A stretch of 64,000 nt of DNA from Phycisphaerae bacterium (GTDB taxonomy: Bacteria; Planctomycetota; Phycisphaerae; UBA1845; Fen-1342), in assembly GCA_030428945.1 (NCBI GenBank), contig JAUIEC010000008.1, positions 186,001-250,000 on the forward strand, read 5' to 3'. Both the position numbers and the translations under genes were made by a program. Shown piece by piece: positions 48,478-56,475 of the stretch; within the stretch, counting starts at the first letter, position 1; each line of letters begins with the position of its first letter. Under the pieces are notes generated by a model, which did no database searches, was not told the DNA's origin, and saw only the letters and a program-made list of their open reading frames with translations.

Positions 48478-49734
48478 ATGCACCGGACCGTCAAGAACAG
48501 CCTTCGCAAAGCACTGACCCTGGCCGCCACGCTGGCGGCGACCACGGGGGCCGCCTGGGCCCAGCCGCAGATGGTCGCGACCCTGGACGGGGCGGATCTG
48601 CCGAGTTTCAGCCAGGTGAACTTCGACGAGGTCAACCTGGGTGAGACGCGGCAGCTCGTGATCGTGCTGCGGAACCAGGGCAGCCAGGACCTGGAGTTTC
48701 TCGAGACGCCTGCGGTGCAGTTGTCGGGTGCCTTCGCCGAGCAGTTCGTGGTCATTCAGCCCGCCCTCGAGGTCGGCAGCAAGCTGTCGCCGAACGCCTC
48801 GACCGCCTTCGCGGTCCGCTTCGAGCCGACGGTGGAGTTCGCCAACCTGAACGCCAACGTCTTCATCTTCACGAACGAGCAGGCCGCGCCGTTCCGGCTG
48901 AGTGTCCGGGGCAGCGGCACCGCGCCGGAACTCGAAGTGCTGCAGGACAATGACCTGCTGGCGGCCGAGGATCAGGTTGACTTCGGCGAGGTCACGGTCG
49001 GCGAGACCGCGACGCTGACGCTGGACATCAAGAACGCCGGCAGCGGTCCGCTGGCGCTGTCACAGCAGCCGGAGATTGCCGGCGGCCTGGGCGAACTGGT
49101 CATGTCGATCGAGGGCAGCGTCGACACGCAGATCGAGGCCGGCGAGTCCAGCCCGCTGACCGTCAAGTTCACGCCCAGCGACGCCCGTCCGTATGCGACG
49201 AACCTGTTCATTCACACGCAGTCGGCCGACGGCAACCAGATCTTCCGCCTGAACCTGACCGGCACCGGCGTCGAGGCCGAGATCGAGGACCCGGGCGACG
49301 ACGAGAACGACGAACAGGACGACAACCAGAACCAGGACGACGATCAGAACGAAGACGACGATCAGGACCAGGAAGACGACGACAACAACGACGACGACAA
49401 CAACAACGAAGATCCGGACGACGTCGAGGACGACGTGATCGCCGACCCGAACCTGCCGACCGGCAACGACGACATCGACGAGAACGACGAGCAGGTCGAC
49501 CCGAACGACGCCTACGTCGCCGATCCGAACGACGGTTACCAGGGCGACCTCGACGACGACCAGCAGGATGACGATCAGCAGGTCGAGACCGACCACGAGG
49601 CCGACCAGGTCGACATCGAGATCGACCCGGACCTGGTCACCCCGCTGACCTGCGGCTTCGGGGCCGGCTTCGCCTCGCTGGCCAGCATGGCCTCCCTCGG
49701 CGGCCTCTCGCGTCGCAAGCGTCGCATCAACTGA
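48478..49734 (+). CDS. Acidic secreted protein with Ig-like domains and C-terminal sorting-like tail
   Basis: ATG at 48478 (AAAGGAG upstream) gives 418 residues with a signal peptide (LTLAATLAATTGAAWAQ). Two beta-sandwich domains resembling the ASPM/SPD-2/Hydin type (VNFDEVNLGETRQLVIVLRNQG and VDFGEVTVGETATLTLDIKNAG, each ending in a VRGSG/LTGTG strand) occupy residues 35-265. About 115 residues then consist almost only of D, N, E and Q (blocks such as DDQNEDDDQDQEDDDNN), a linker of extreme negative charge. The last 28 residues, TCGFGAGFASLASMASLGGL plus SRRKRRIN, form the tripartite pattern (CG motif, hydrophobic helix, Arg cluster) of C-terminal protein-sorting tags. It is presumably a cell-surface protein processed after export. 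Confidence 0.7.
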   Translation: MHRTVKNSLRKALTLAATLAATTGAAWAQPQMVATLDGADLPSFSQVNFDEVNLGETRQLVIVLRNQGSQDLEFLETPAVQLSGAFAEQFVVIQPALEVGSKLSPNASTAFAVRFEPTVEFANLNANVFIFTNEQAAPFRLSVRGSGTAPELEVLQDNDLLAAEDQVDFGEVTVGETATLTLDIKNAGSGPLALSQQPEIAGGLGELVMSIEGSVDTQIEAGESSPLTVKFTPSDARPYATNLFIHTQSADGNQIFRLNLTGTGVEAEIEDPGDDENDEQDDNQNQDDDQNEDDDQDQEDDDNNDDDNNNEDPDDVEDDVIADPNLPTGNDDIDENDEQVDPNDAYVADPNDGYQGDLDDDQQDDDQQVETDHEADQVDIEIDPDLVTPLTCGFGAGFASLASMASLGGLSRRKRRIN

Positions 49735-49765
49735 CCCCCACTCTCACACGGCGGGAGCGTCGACA

Positions 49766-49806
49766 GGCCGCGATCGGGCACCCCCCGGTCGCGGCCGCTC
49801 TTTATT
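49766..49806 (+). terminator. Terminator of the acidic protein gene
   Basis: GGCCGCGA (49766-49773) pairs with TCGCGGCC (49789-49796) and GCTCTTTATT follows, 32 bases after the stop. The GGGAGCRA block begins directly behind. Confidence 0.7.
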
Positions 49807-49810
49807 CGGG

Positions 49811-50222
49811 AGGAAGGGAGCGAGGGAGCAAGGGAGCGAGGGAGCAAGGGAGGAAGGGAGCGAGGGAGCTAGGGGAGACGCTGGCCTGGGGCGGTAGGGT
49901 GCGTCATCGACGCGGGAGTCCGCGATTCCTTCCGGGGTGGAGGCGCCGGGCGTCGATGCCGCACCGCGTGGCTCTTCTGTGTCGCGGTCTTCTTGTACGT
50001 CTCGGTCAAACGAAGTCCCCGACCCTTCCGCTCGCTGCGCTCAGTCAAGGACCCTACGCTGCGCGGGTGGAAAGGTGGAGGAGTGAAAGGGTGAAGGAGG
50101 AGAACACGCTCCCGGCAGGCGGCCGTTTTCACTGAGCTCAAGAACAGTGGCACCAGGGCATCTTCTCTGGCTCCCTGGCTCCCTGGCTCCCTTGCTCCCT
50201 TGCTCCCTCGCTCCCTTGCTCA
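49811..50222. repeat. Composite repeat block with inverted GGGAGCRA ends (about 410 bp)
   Basis: Starts with GGGAGGAAGGGAGCGAGGGA and more eight-base units (49,811-49,870), then the hairpin element, the tail CCCCGACCCTTCCGCTCGCT, an AGGTGGAGGAGTGAAAGGGT stretch and GAGCTCAAGAACAGTGGCAC. It ends with GCTCCCTTGCTCCC units in reverse orientation (50,166-50,222), which touch the stop of the convergent gene. Order and ends match the block at 37,798-38,178. Confidence 0.85.
49898..49965 (+). repeat. Hairpin repeat element, copy 4
   Basis: GGTGCGTCATCGACGC (49898-49913) and GCGTCGATGCCGCACC (49950-49965) with spacer CGCGATTCCTTCCGGGGTGG. The same GTAGG prefix and GCGTGGC suffix as other copies. Confidence 0.7.
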
Positions 50223-51044
50223 GAGCTGGAACAGGCTGACCTGCACGGTCGGGCCGCCGTCGATGCTGACTTCGACCAGGCCGCTGGCCGGTGACTGTTC
50301 GTCGAAGGTGACGGTCAGGGGACGCGTGTCGCTGCCGGAGACCGACAGCGTTCCGGCGAACGGGATGAAGCTCTCATACGTGCGGGGCGACAGCACCAAC
50401 TGGCTGGTGGTCAGCATCCACGACTGCGACGCGTTGCGGACCGTGCCGTCGAAGTCGCGGACCTCGGTCTCGAACGCCGCCCGGTCGTAGTGCACCGAAC
50501 CCAGCCCGGCCGTGCTGATCCGGTCGGTCATCAGGTCCCAGTCGCCGGTCAGCGTGACGCTCTCGTCCCCAAGCTGGTACGTGACCTCCAGACCGCCGTC
50601 CAGCGTGCTGTCGTCCGCCCGCAGCTCGTCGAACGTGACCGTCACCAGGTTGTCGTCCGCGTTGAACGCGCCGCTGGCCGATCCGGTCAGCATGTAGTCG
50701 GTGGAGAACGGGGCGCAGCCCTCGTCGCCGAAATCCAGCGTCATCTGCAGCGTTCGCCCGCTCGTCTTGCCGACATCCACCGAAACCTGCGGACAGGTGC
50801 CGAGCCCCGGCATGTCCATCGCCCGCGACGCCTCGTCCGTCGCGACCGGCAGATCCGTGCTGCTTTCGATCGTGCTGCCGGCCACCGTCAGGGCCTGGAT
50901 CGCCTCCAGGGCGGCCTCCACGGCCGTGTGCTCGCGGCTGGTCAGTCCGGTGCCCGAATCCATTGCCGCCTCCGGGGTCGTCACGCAGGCGGTCCCGGAG
51001 AAAGCGGACGCGGTAAGCAGAAGCAGGGCGTCTCGGCGGTGCAT
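50220..51044 (-). CDS. Predicted lipoprotein with beta-rich domain (274 aa)
   Basis: The ATG at 51044 has GGGAG upstream and gives the signal MHRRDALLLLTASAFSGTAC with a lipobox ending at Cys20; the open frame to 51068 is less likely. The mature part contains a central beta-rich domain: VDVGKTSGRTLQMTLDFGDEGC, STDYMLTGSASGAFNADDNLVTVTFDEL, LEVTYQLGDESVTLTGDWDL and TVTFDEQSPASGLVEVSIDGG. The regular alternation of short strands suggests a beta-barrel or sandwich of unknown family. It is divergent from the lipoprotein gene at 51121, and the composite repeat block ends at its stop codon. Confidence 0.6.
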   Translation of the reverse strand: MHRRDALLLLTASAFSGTACVTTPEAAMDSGTGLTSREHTAVEAALEAIQALTVAGSTIESSTDLPVATDEASRAMDMPGLGTCPQVSVDVGKTSGRTLQMTLDFGDEGCAPFSTDYMLTGSASGAFNADDNLVTVTFDELRADDSTLDGGLEVTYQLGDESVTLTGDWDLMTDRISTAGLGSVHYDRAAFETEVRDFDGTVRNASQSWMLTTSQLVLSPRTYESFIPFAGTLSVSGSDTRPLTVTFDEQSPASGLVEVSIDGGPTVQVSLFQL

Positions 51045-51120
51045 CGAACGACTCCCGATCTGGACCATGGTTTATCGGGCCGCGCTTGCGTCGGATTGAA
51101 CCGGGCCCGAAGATTCCGTA

Positions 51121-51705
51121 ATGAAGCATGCGATATCTTTTGCCGCACTGGCTGCATCAGCCTGTCTTCTCATCGGCTGTAACAGCCGCCTCAGTTACCG
51201 CCAGATCGAACTCGGCGACCGGCCACAGCAGTACAAGACGCTCCTGCCGGCCGCTTCGACGCGCAATACGGACCTCGGACAGGCCCACATCCAGGTGGCC
51301 GGACTCGACGGGCACAGCGTCGCGGTCGTGACGATTCTGACCGAGACCCGCCTGGTGGCCGGCAAGCTGCTGATCGAGGAGCACCCGTCGCCGGGCGTTA
51401 CGCTGCGGGCCGAGGTTGCGCTGGACCGGCAACTCTACAGCGTCGAGCAGACCGGTCCGCTCGACACGCTGCGACTGCTGGCCGGAGACCTGGCCGAACC
51501 CGTCGCGGACCCGGACGCCCGCCGGGCGCACGACTTCGCACTCGGTGCGGTGCTGCGAATGATCGACACCTGGCCGGGCACCGACCAGATCACGCTGCCC
51601 ACGGCCGATGTCCCGGGCCTGCTGGCCGCCATCCCGGAAGGCGGGACGCTGGCGGTCGATGTCACGCCCCGAACGCTGGTGTTCATGTATGCCGTAAGCA
51701 AGTAA
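51121..51705 (+). CDS. Predicted lipoprotein (194 aa)
   Basis: ATG at 51121, 76 bases from the divergent start. The signal ends ASACLLIGCNS, with the lipobox Cys at position 20. The mature part is mostly beta with HIQVAGLDGHSVAVVTILTETRLV, LLIEEHPSPGVTLRAEVALD and LAVDVTPRTLVFMYAVSK at the end. No family is recognised. The final codons (GCAAGTAAGC) overlap the CTTGCTTA-type repeat in the reverse orientation. The ribosome-binding site is weak. Function cannot be proposed. Confidence 0.55.
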   Translation: MKHAISFAALAASACLLIGCNSRLSYRQIELGDRPQQYKTLLPAASTRNTDLGQAHIQVAGLDGHSVAVVTILTETRLVAGKLLIEEHPSPGVTLRAEVALDRQLYSVEQTGPLDTLRLLAGDLAEPVADPDARRAHDFALGAVLRMIDTWPGTDQITLPTADVPGLLAAIPEGGTLAVDVTPRTLVFMYAVSK

Positions 51706-51720
51706 GCAGGCAGGCAAGTG
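51697..51720. repeat. CTTGCTYA-type repeat (reverse orientation) at a gene end
   Basis: AAGCAAGTAAGCAGGCAGGC is the reverse complement of the CTTGCTTA family at 19,731 and 61,137. It covers the last codons and stop of the lipoprotein gene, between convergent genes. Confidence 0.5.
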
Positions 51721-51776
51721 CGCACGGCGAGGGCGCGGTCCGCCGGACCCTTTCACGCCTTCACGTTCTCACCCGT

Positions 51777-52751
51777 TCACGCCGCGCCGCGGCGCTCGAG
51801 CACGTACTGCATCTCGACCGGTTCGTCGCTGTCGGGGCCGAATGCCAGGTCGGGGGTGGCCAGGGGTGCCAGCAGGGGTTCCAGCAGATCCAGCCAGTCG
51901 GCCTTGATCGCGCTGCGGTTGGCGGGGGTCAGCCCGTTGGCCATTCGCACCAGCAGCGGCGCGATCGGGCGCAGGCCGATGTCCCAGATGCGAGCATGGG
52001 CACCGGTGGCCAGCGGGGCCCGGTCGACGATTGCCAGGTCGGCCGCGGCGAAGCGCTCTTCCCAGCCGTCCGCGGTTGCCACGGTGGGCCAGCAGGCTCG
52101 CCGCCCGCGTCCGATCACGTCGAGGGCGGCCGGTCCGAGTTGCGGAGCGGTCGAGGTCAGCGTGTGGTTGTCGAGCGTCGCCAGCTTGACCTGCAGCACG
52201 ATTCGCCCGTCCGGGCGCAGCACGCGATGCAGTTCGCGGAGCGCGGCGTCGATGTTGGTCAGCCAGTAGATCGCGTTGCAGTAGATCGTCGCGAAGGCCT
52301 GGTCGTCGAACGGCAGGGGCTGGTTGCTGTCGTGCTGAACGAGGCTGCGGTACAGGCCGAGCGTCGAGGCCTTGGCCAGCAGATTCGGCTTGAGGTCGCA
52401 GCCGACGTCCACCTGTCCCAGGGGCGGGCGAGTGACCTGCGGGTCGTAGTGCGCGTCGGGGACGTCGAACATGTCGGCGTGCTGGCGGCTGACCTGGTCG
52501 AGGTTGCCGACGGCGTGGAACACGTCGAACTCCGGAGATAGGGTTCCGCCGGCATGCAGAAAAGTGAACAGCCCGTCGCCACAGCACAGATCGATCGACG
52601 GCGAGGTCAGTTCGACCCGACCGAGCAGCATGCTGCGGATCGTCATCCAGAACGCGTTCTCCGGCCGCAGCCAGTAGGCGGCCAGGAAACGTCGCAGGAG
52701 GGTTTCGCTGTGCAGGGCGGGAGCGGGGGGCGGCGCGCTGACGGTGCTCAT
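51777..52751 (-). CDS. SAM-dependent methyltransferase (class I)
   Basis: Predicted methyltransferase of 324 residues with AAGGA before the ATG. The Rossmann core is unusual at motif I (SIDLCCGDGLFTFLHAGG, residues 52-69, in place of the standard D-x-G-x-G-x-G), followed after an insertion by VDVGCDLKPNLLAKA, LVQHDSNQPLPFDDQAFATIYCNAIYWLTN (motif II/III, with the usual PFxDxxF) and LHRVLRPDGRIVLQVKL, which is motif post-III. The L.RVLRPDG and LPF.D..F text is typical of the UbiE/type-11 group. It may act on a small molecule or lipid; the substrate is unknown. It is convergent to the 51121 lipoprotein gene. Confidence 0.8.
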   Translation of the reverse strand: MSTVSAPPPAPALHSETLLRRFLAAYWLRPENAFWMTIRSMLLGRVELTSPSIDLCCGDGLFTFLHAGGTLSPEFDVFHAVGNLDQVSRQHADMFDVPDAHYDPQVTRPPLGQVDVGCDLKPNLLAKASTLGLYRSLVQHDSNQPLPFDDQAFATIYCNAIYWLTNIDAALRELHRVLRPDGRIVLQVKLATLDNHTLTSTAPQLGPAALDVIGRGRRACWPTVATADGWEERFAAADLAIVDRAPLATGAHARIWDIGLRPIAPLLVRMANGLTPANRSAIKADWLDLLEPLLAPLATPDLAFGPDSDEPVEMQYVLERRGAA

Positions 52752-52854
52752 GGCAAAGTCCTTGCAGGGCGGCAGGCTCGCGCAGCGGTTGCGCGAGAGA
52801 AACCACTTGCGCTATCGGACGAAGGCGGTGCGGAACTTGAGGCGTGGTGGCAGT

Positions 52855-53075
52855 GATCGTCGGAGCGATATCGACGCGGCGTGTCGCGATTACTTCCGAG
52901 GTGGATGCGCCGGGCGTCGATACCGCACCGCGTGGCGAAACGTCACGCAGTCCCCCACCCTTCCGCTCGCTGCGCTCGCTCAAGGGCGGGGCACCCGGAG
53001 CGCCGCGCCTTGCTTGCTCCCTCGCTCCCTCGCTCCCTTGCTCCCTCGCTCCCTCGCTCCCTCTTCCTTCCCCGT
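52855..53075. repeat. Degenerate hairpin element plus GCTCCCT array
   Basis: The left arm is degenerate (ATCGACGCGGCGTGTCGCGA at about 52,870), the right arm GCGTCGATACCGCACC (52914-52929) is nearly intact, then CCCCCACCCTTCCGCTCGCT and TGCTCCCTCGCTCCC units (53,011-53,070) up to the stop of the thioredoxin-like gene. This gap is between two minus-strand genes, the exception to the convergent pattern. Confidence 0.7.
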
Positions 53076-53076
53076 T

Positions 53077-53850
53077 CTATTCCGGGAGCGCCTTGAGGAT
53101 GACGCCGGCCAGGCGGGCTTCGCGGGTTTGCGGGTAGTCGTTGACGAGCTTGTCGGCGTACTTGCGGGCCAGCCGGGTGTTGCCGTTCTGCCGCATGCCT
53201 TCGGCGATCGCCAGCCAGCGCTTCGCGCGGGCCTCGTCGGCTTCCGTCAGCGGGGCGGGATCGGCGACGGGCTCGACCGTCGGCTCGGCCGCGGGCGGTG
53301 CGACGGGACTGACGACTTCCCCGGTGTCGGCCGGGCTGGGGGCCGCGACGTAGGTCTGTTTCAGACCGGTGCGGATGGCCTTGCGAAGAGACGCGCCGTG
53401 CGGGTTGCTGGCGATCAGCTTGCCGTCCCGGCCGACGACGAAGACGGTCGGGATCTGCCGGACGCTGTACTGGTTGGCGAGCTTGCCGCCTTTGTCGAAG
53501 ATGTGCTTCCAGGTCATCTTGTTGTCCTGGACGTACTTCTTCAGCGGGGCTTCGACGCGGTCGAGCGAGATGCTGACGATCTCGAGTCCCTTGCCGCCGA
53601 ACTTCTCCTGCAACTCGCGCAACTCCGGCACGGCCGCCCGGCAGGGCGGGCACCAGGTCGCCCAGAAGTCGACCAGGACAACTTTGCCGCGCAGCCCGGC
53701 CAGGTCGATCGCCTCGCCGGTCATGACGTCCTTGCCGGAGAAGGTCGGGAAGGTTTCGCCGACCTTGCCGGGGGCGGCCCCGCTGGCGCTCGGGTTGGTC
53801 AGAACAAAGACCGACAGCGCGGTCAGCAGCAGGTAGGGCATCATTCGCAT
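53077..53850 (-). CDS. TlpA-like thioredoxin-family protein
   Basis: Exported disulfide oxidoreductase of the TlpA/ResA type, 257 residues. GGGAGAT precedes the ATG, and a signal peptide (PYLLLTALSVFVLTNPSASG) is followed by GETFPTFSGKDVMTGEAIDLAGLRGKVVLVDFWATWCPPC, with the redox pair WCPPC at residues 66-70 and the cis-proline loop QIPTVFVVGRDGKL. The C-terminal 80 residues, after PAPLTEADEARAKRWLAIAEGMRQNGNTRLARKYADKLVNDYPQTREARLAG, form a TPR-like helical pair. Bacterial TlpA proteins reduce haem or copper-site cysteines; the actual client is not shown. Confidence 0.9.
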   Translation of the reverse strand: MRMMPYLLLTALSVFVLTNPSASGAAPGKVGETFPTFSGKDVMTGEAIDLAGLRGKVVLVDFWATWCPPCRAAVPELRELQEKFGGKGLEIVSISLDRVEAPLKKYVQDNKMTWKHIFDKGGKLANQYSVRQIPTVFVVGRDGKLIASNPHGASLRKAIRTGLKQTYVAAPSPADTGEVVSPVAPPAAEPTVEPVADPAPLTEADEARAKRWLAIAEGMRQNGNTRLARKYADKLVNDYPQTREARLAGVILKALPE

Positions 53851-53974
53851 GGCAGTATCTCCCGCGCGCCCGTTCCGGTCGGGCGATCCATCAAACCACA
53901 GCAGCGTATCATCGTGCCAGCGTCCAACGGACCGACTCGACTGCTTACAGGGCCAAACCGGCCGGGACCGACCG

Positions 53975-55078
53975 CTATTCCCGCGTGGCGGTGTCGCCGG
54001 TCGTTTTCCGCAGCCAGCGACGCAGGACGTCGGCGGCCGGCTTGCCTTTCGGAGTATAGCCGTAGTCGTCGGCGCCGCCCGCGGAAGTCGTCCATTCCCA
54101 CCAGATCACGCCCTCGAGTTGCGGCGTGCCGTCCCAGACCTGCAGGAACGCCTCGTAGAGGCGGCGTTGTTCCTCGTGTCCGGCCGGGCTGGCGGTCGTG
54201 TTCTGATAGTAGTTCCACGGTGCCTTGGCGGCGCCTTCCTGGCTGCACCAGCCGACCTCGGTCAGCATCAGCGGCTTCCTGATCTTTCGCTGCCAGGCGA
54301 GGATCTCTTCGCGGATCGGTTTCCACTTGCGGGCGATCTCGTCGATCGACGGGTTGGCCCGGTCGGCGAGTGTGTAGTAGCTGGTCATGCCAACCAGGTC
54401 GAGCTTGTCCCAGAACTTGATCGGACGGTAGTGATCCCAGTTGGCCGAGTAGCCCAGTTTGCCGGGGTATCGGTCGCGGACCAGTTCGATCACACGCAGC
54501 CACTGCTGGGTGTATTTCTCGGTGCTGACCAGTTCCGAGCCGACCAGGAAGACCTCGGTCCGGGTTTCGCGGGCGATGTCGGCATAGTGCCCGATGAATT
54601 CGCGATACTGGTGCCACCACTCGTTCCAGTCGGGCGGGTCGATCACGCCGCGCCATTCGCTGCCGCGCGGATGGCTCAGCAGCACGATCGGCATCAGCAC
54701 GACCCGCAGGCCGCGGTCATGGGCCCGCTTGATCAGGCTTCGCAGGCTCTCGGGGGAGGGGCTGTTGCGGACGTCGAGGAACAACCCCTGGGCCCGTGCG
54801 TGCTCCATGTAGCCGGCCGGGCTCAGCAGGACGGTGTTGGCGCCGAGGTCCGCGATCTCGTCGATCAGCGGTCCGTAGGTTTCGGTTGGTTTGTAGCCGC
54901 TGGCAAGCTGGATCGCGACGCCGCGGAACGCGGTGCCGGCTTCCCGCGATTCGGCGGACCGGACCTTGACGGTCGGCGTCTCCCCGGCCGGTCCGGCGCC
55001 GGCCAGAAGCAGCAGCACGGTGCCCAGCAGCAGGCTGGCGGGGGCGCGTTTCGGGATGGCTGGATGCTTGTCGCTCAT
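53975..55078 (-). CDS. GH113-like glycoside hydrolase (TIM barrel)
   Basis: The ATG at 55078 gives 367 residues with a signal peptide (LLLGTVLLLLAGAGPAG); the open frame extends much further left without support. The barrel shows FRGVAIQLASGY, YGPLIDEIADLGANTVLLSPAGYMEHA, RSLIKRAHDRGLRVVLMPIVLLSHP, EWWHQYREFIGHYADIARETRTEVFLVGSEL (with a Glu at the end of strand 4), YSANWDHY, VGMTSYYTLAD and LTEVGWCSQEGA (second Glu, strand 7). The glutamates at strands 4 and 7 are the catalytic pair of clan GH-A enzymes; length and wording resemble GH113 beta-mannanase-like proteins. The polysaccharide cleaved is not known. Confidence 0.78.
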   Translation of the reverse strand: MSDKHPAIPKRAPASLLLGTVLLLLAGAGPAGETPTVKVRSAESREAGTAFRGVAIQLASGYKPTETYGPLIDEIADLGANTVLLSPAGYMEHARAQGLFLDVRNSPSPESLRSLIKRAHDRGLRVVLMPIVLLSHPRGSEWRGVIDPPDWNEWWHQYREFIGHYADIARETRTEVFLVGSELVSTEKYTQQWLRVIELVRDRYPGKLGYSANWDHYRPIKFWDKLDLVGMTSYYTLADRANPSIDEIARKWKPIREEILAWQRKIRKPLMLTEVGWCSQEGAAKAPWNYYQNTTASPAGHEEQRRLYEAFLQVWDGTPQLEGVIWWEWTTSAGGADDYGYTPKGKPAADVLRRWLRKTTGDTATRE

Positions 55079-55153
55079 GCTCGTGCTCGCTAGTGTAACG
55101 GCGTGCGCGTTCGGAGTCGCACACCCGTTCTGCCTGGTGCAAAGGAGTGGAGT

Positions 55154-55318
55154 ATGAATCGGAAGACCATGAAGGCGTTTGCGCTCGTCGCCTGCGGCGG
55201 TGCCCTGCTGCAGGTATCGGGCTGTGCGGTCGTGATCCTGCAACTGCTGGCCCAGAACGTGATCAGCACCCTGATCTCGTCGCTGATCTCCGGCATCAAT
55301 CAGTCGACCGGGGCCTGA
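55154..55318 (+). CDS. Small predicted lipoprotein (54 aa)
   Basis: ATG at 55154 with AAAGGAG at ideal distance. Signal MNRKTMKAFALVACGGALLQ ends in the lipobox VSGC (Cys24), then a 30-residue hydrophobic tail (AVVILQLLAQNVISTLISSLISGINQSTGA). The tail is amphipathic with ILQLL and ISTLISSLI, resembling a membrane-active peptide held at the membrane by its lipid. It is divergent from the GH113-like gene and ends 20 bases before the stop of the convergent aminotransferase gene. Confidence 0.6.
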   Translation: MNRKTMKAFALVACGGALLQVSGCAVVILQLLAQNVISTLISSLISGINQSTGA

Positions 55319-55338
55319 GTCGCCGGACCACCACGCGG

Positions 55339-56454
55339 TCATGGCCGCTCTCCGGCGGCCGTGATCAGCGCGGCGGTCAGGCCGTCGATCTCGGCGGGGC
55401 TCGTCCCGGGTCCGAGTGAGATCCGCACCAGCCCGCCACCGTCGGCGGTCGCCAGCGCTTCGTGCAGCCATGACGAACGCTGCGTGCCGCCCGCCACCCA
55501 CCAGCCCCGCGCCCGAAGCCGGCCCGCCAGTTCCAGCGCGTCGTAACCCGCCAGGGAAAAGCCGAAGATTCCGATCCGTCCGCGCGGCGCGCTCGGTCCG
55601 TGCAGCGTCAGGCCGGGGACCGAGCGGAGCGCGGCCAGTGTCTCCGCGACTCGGGCGTTGATGTCTCGACTCGCCTCGAGCGCGAGGAAGTGGCGGACGC
55701 CCGCGATCGCGCCGGCCAGCAGGGCAGGGGCCAGGCCCTCGTCCGGCGGCAGGTCGAGCAGGGCGGCGCGGGCGGCGGTATCCACGACGTCGGCGCGGCC
55801 GGCCAGCCTGGCGCGGAACGACTCGGACAGCAGCGTGAAGCCGGTGCGGCGCGGTCCCAGCAGGGCCTTGTGCGTCGACGCGGCCAGCGCCGCGAGGCCG
55901 GCCGACGTGAACACGCCGGGCAGGCGGCCGATCCCCTGGGCCGCGTCGAGTACCAGCGGGATGTCGCGTGCACGGCAATGGCGTGCGATCGCCTCGACCG
56001 GTTGCACGGCGCCGGTGACGTTGCTGACCTGCGGCATGATCGCCAGCGCGGTCCCGGGACGCAGGGCCGCGCGGAACGCGTCCACGTCGACCTGCTGGCG
56101 GTCGCTTCCCAGGCCGACGAGCGTGGTCCGCACGCCGGACGATTCCAGTTCGCCGAGCGTGTCGCGGACGGCGTCGTGATCCAGAACGGTCGTGACGACA
56201 TGGTCTCCCGGAGCGAGGGTGGCCCGCAGCAGGTCGCGGAGGGCGGCGCGTCCGCCGCAGGTCAGGCGGCAGCGGGTTTCCTCGTCCGCACCGCTCAGGG
56301 TTCGCAGGTGCCGGCACAGTTCGTCGACGTCCGCGGGCGGAAGGGGGGACCGGTCGCCAAGCCGCGCCCGGATCGCGGCCAGTACGCCGGGCGGCTTCGG
56401 CCAACTGGTGGAGGCGTGGTCGAGGTAGACGATCGCGGGCGGCGCTTGTGGCAC
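55339..56454 (-). CDS. Class V aminotransferase, desulfurase-like without catalytic Cys
   Basis: PLP enzyme of 371 residues, closest to the cysteine desulfurase/selenocysteine lyase-like group: IVYLDHASTSWPKPPGVLAAI at the start, CGGRAALRDLLRATL, VTTVLDHDAVRDTL, LVLDAAQGIGRLPG (the DAAQ site) and AASTHKALLGPRRTG with the Schiff-base Lys. In desulfurases a Cys in an R-x-G-x-x-C loop near the C-terminus attacks the substrate. Here the corresponding RGWWVAGGTQRSSWLHEAL has no Cys, so it is probably not a desulfurase but may be a lyase or an aminotransferase on another substrate. It lies next to the 205-residue unknown gene. Confidence 0.75.
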   Translation of the reverse strand: MPQAPPAIVYLDHASTSWPKPPGVLAAIRARLGDRSPLPPADVDELCRHLRTLSGADEETRCRLTCGGRAALRDLLRATLAPGDHVVTTVLDHDAVRDTLGELESSGVRTTLVGLGSDRQQVDVDAFRAALRPGTALAIMPQVSNVTGAVQPVEAIARHCRARDIPLVLDAAQGIGRLPGVFTSAGLAALAASTHKALLGPRRTGFTLLSESFRARLAGRADVVDTAARAALLDLPPDEGLAPALLAGAIAGVRHFLALEASRDINARVAETLAALRSVPGLTLHGPSAPRGRIGIFGFSLAGYDALELAGRLRARGWWVAGGTQRSSWLHEALATADGGGLVRISLGPGTSPAEIDGLTAALITAAGERP

Positions 56455-56475
56455 GGGGCAGTCCTGTTCCGCTGT

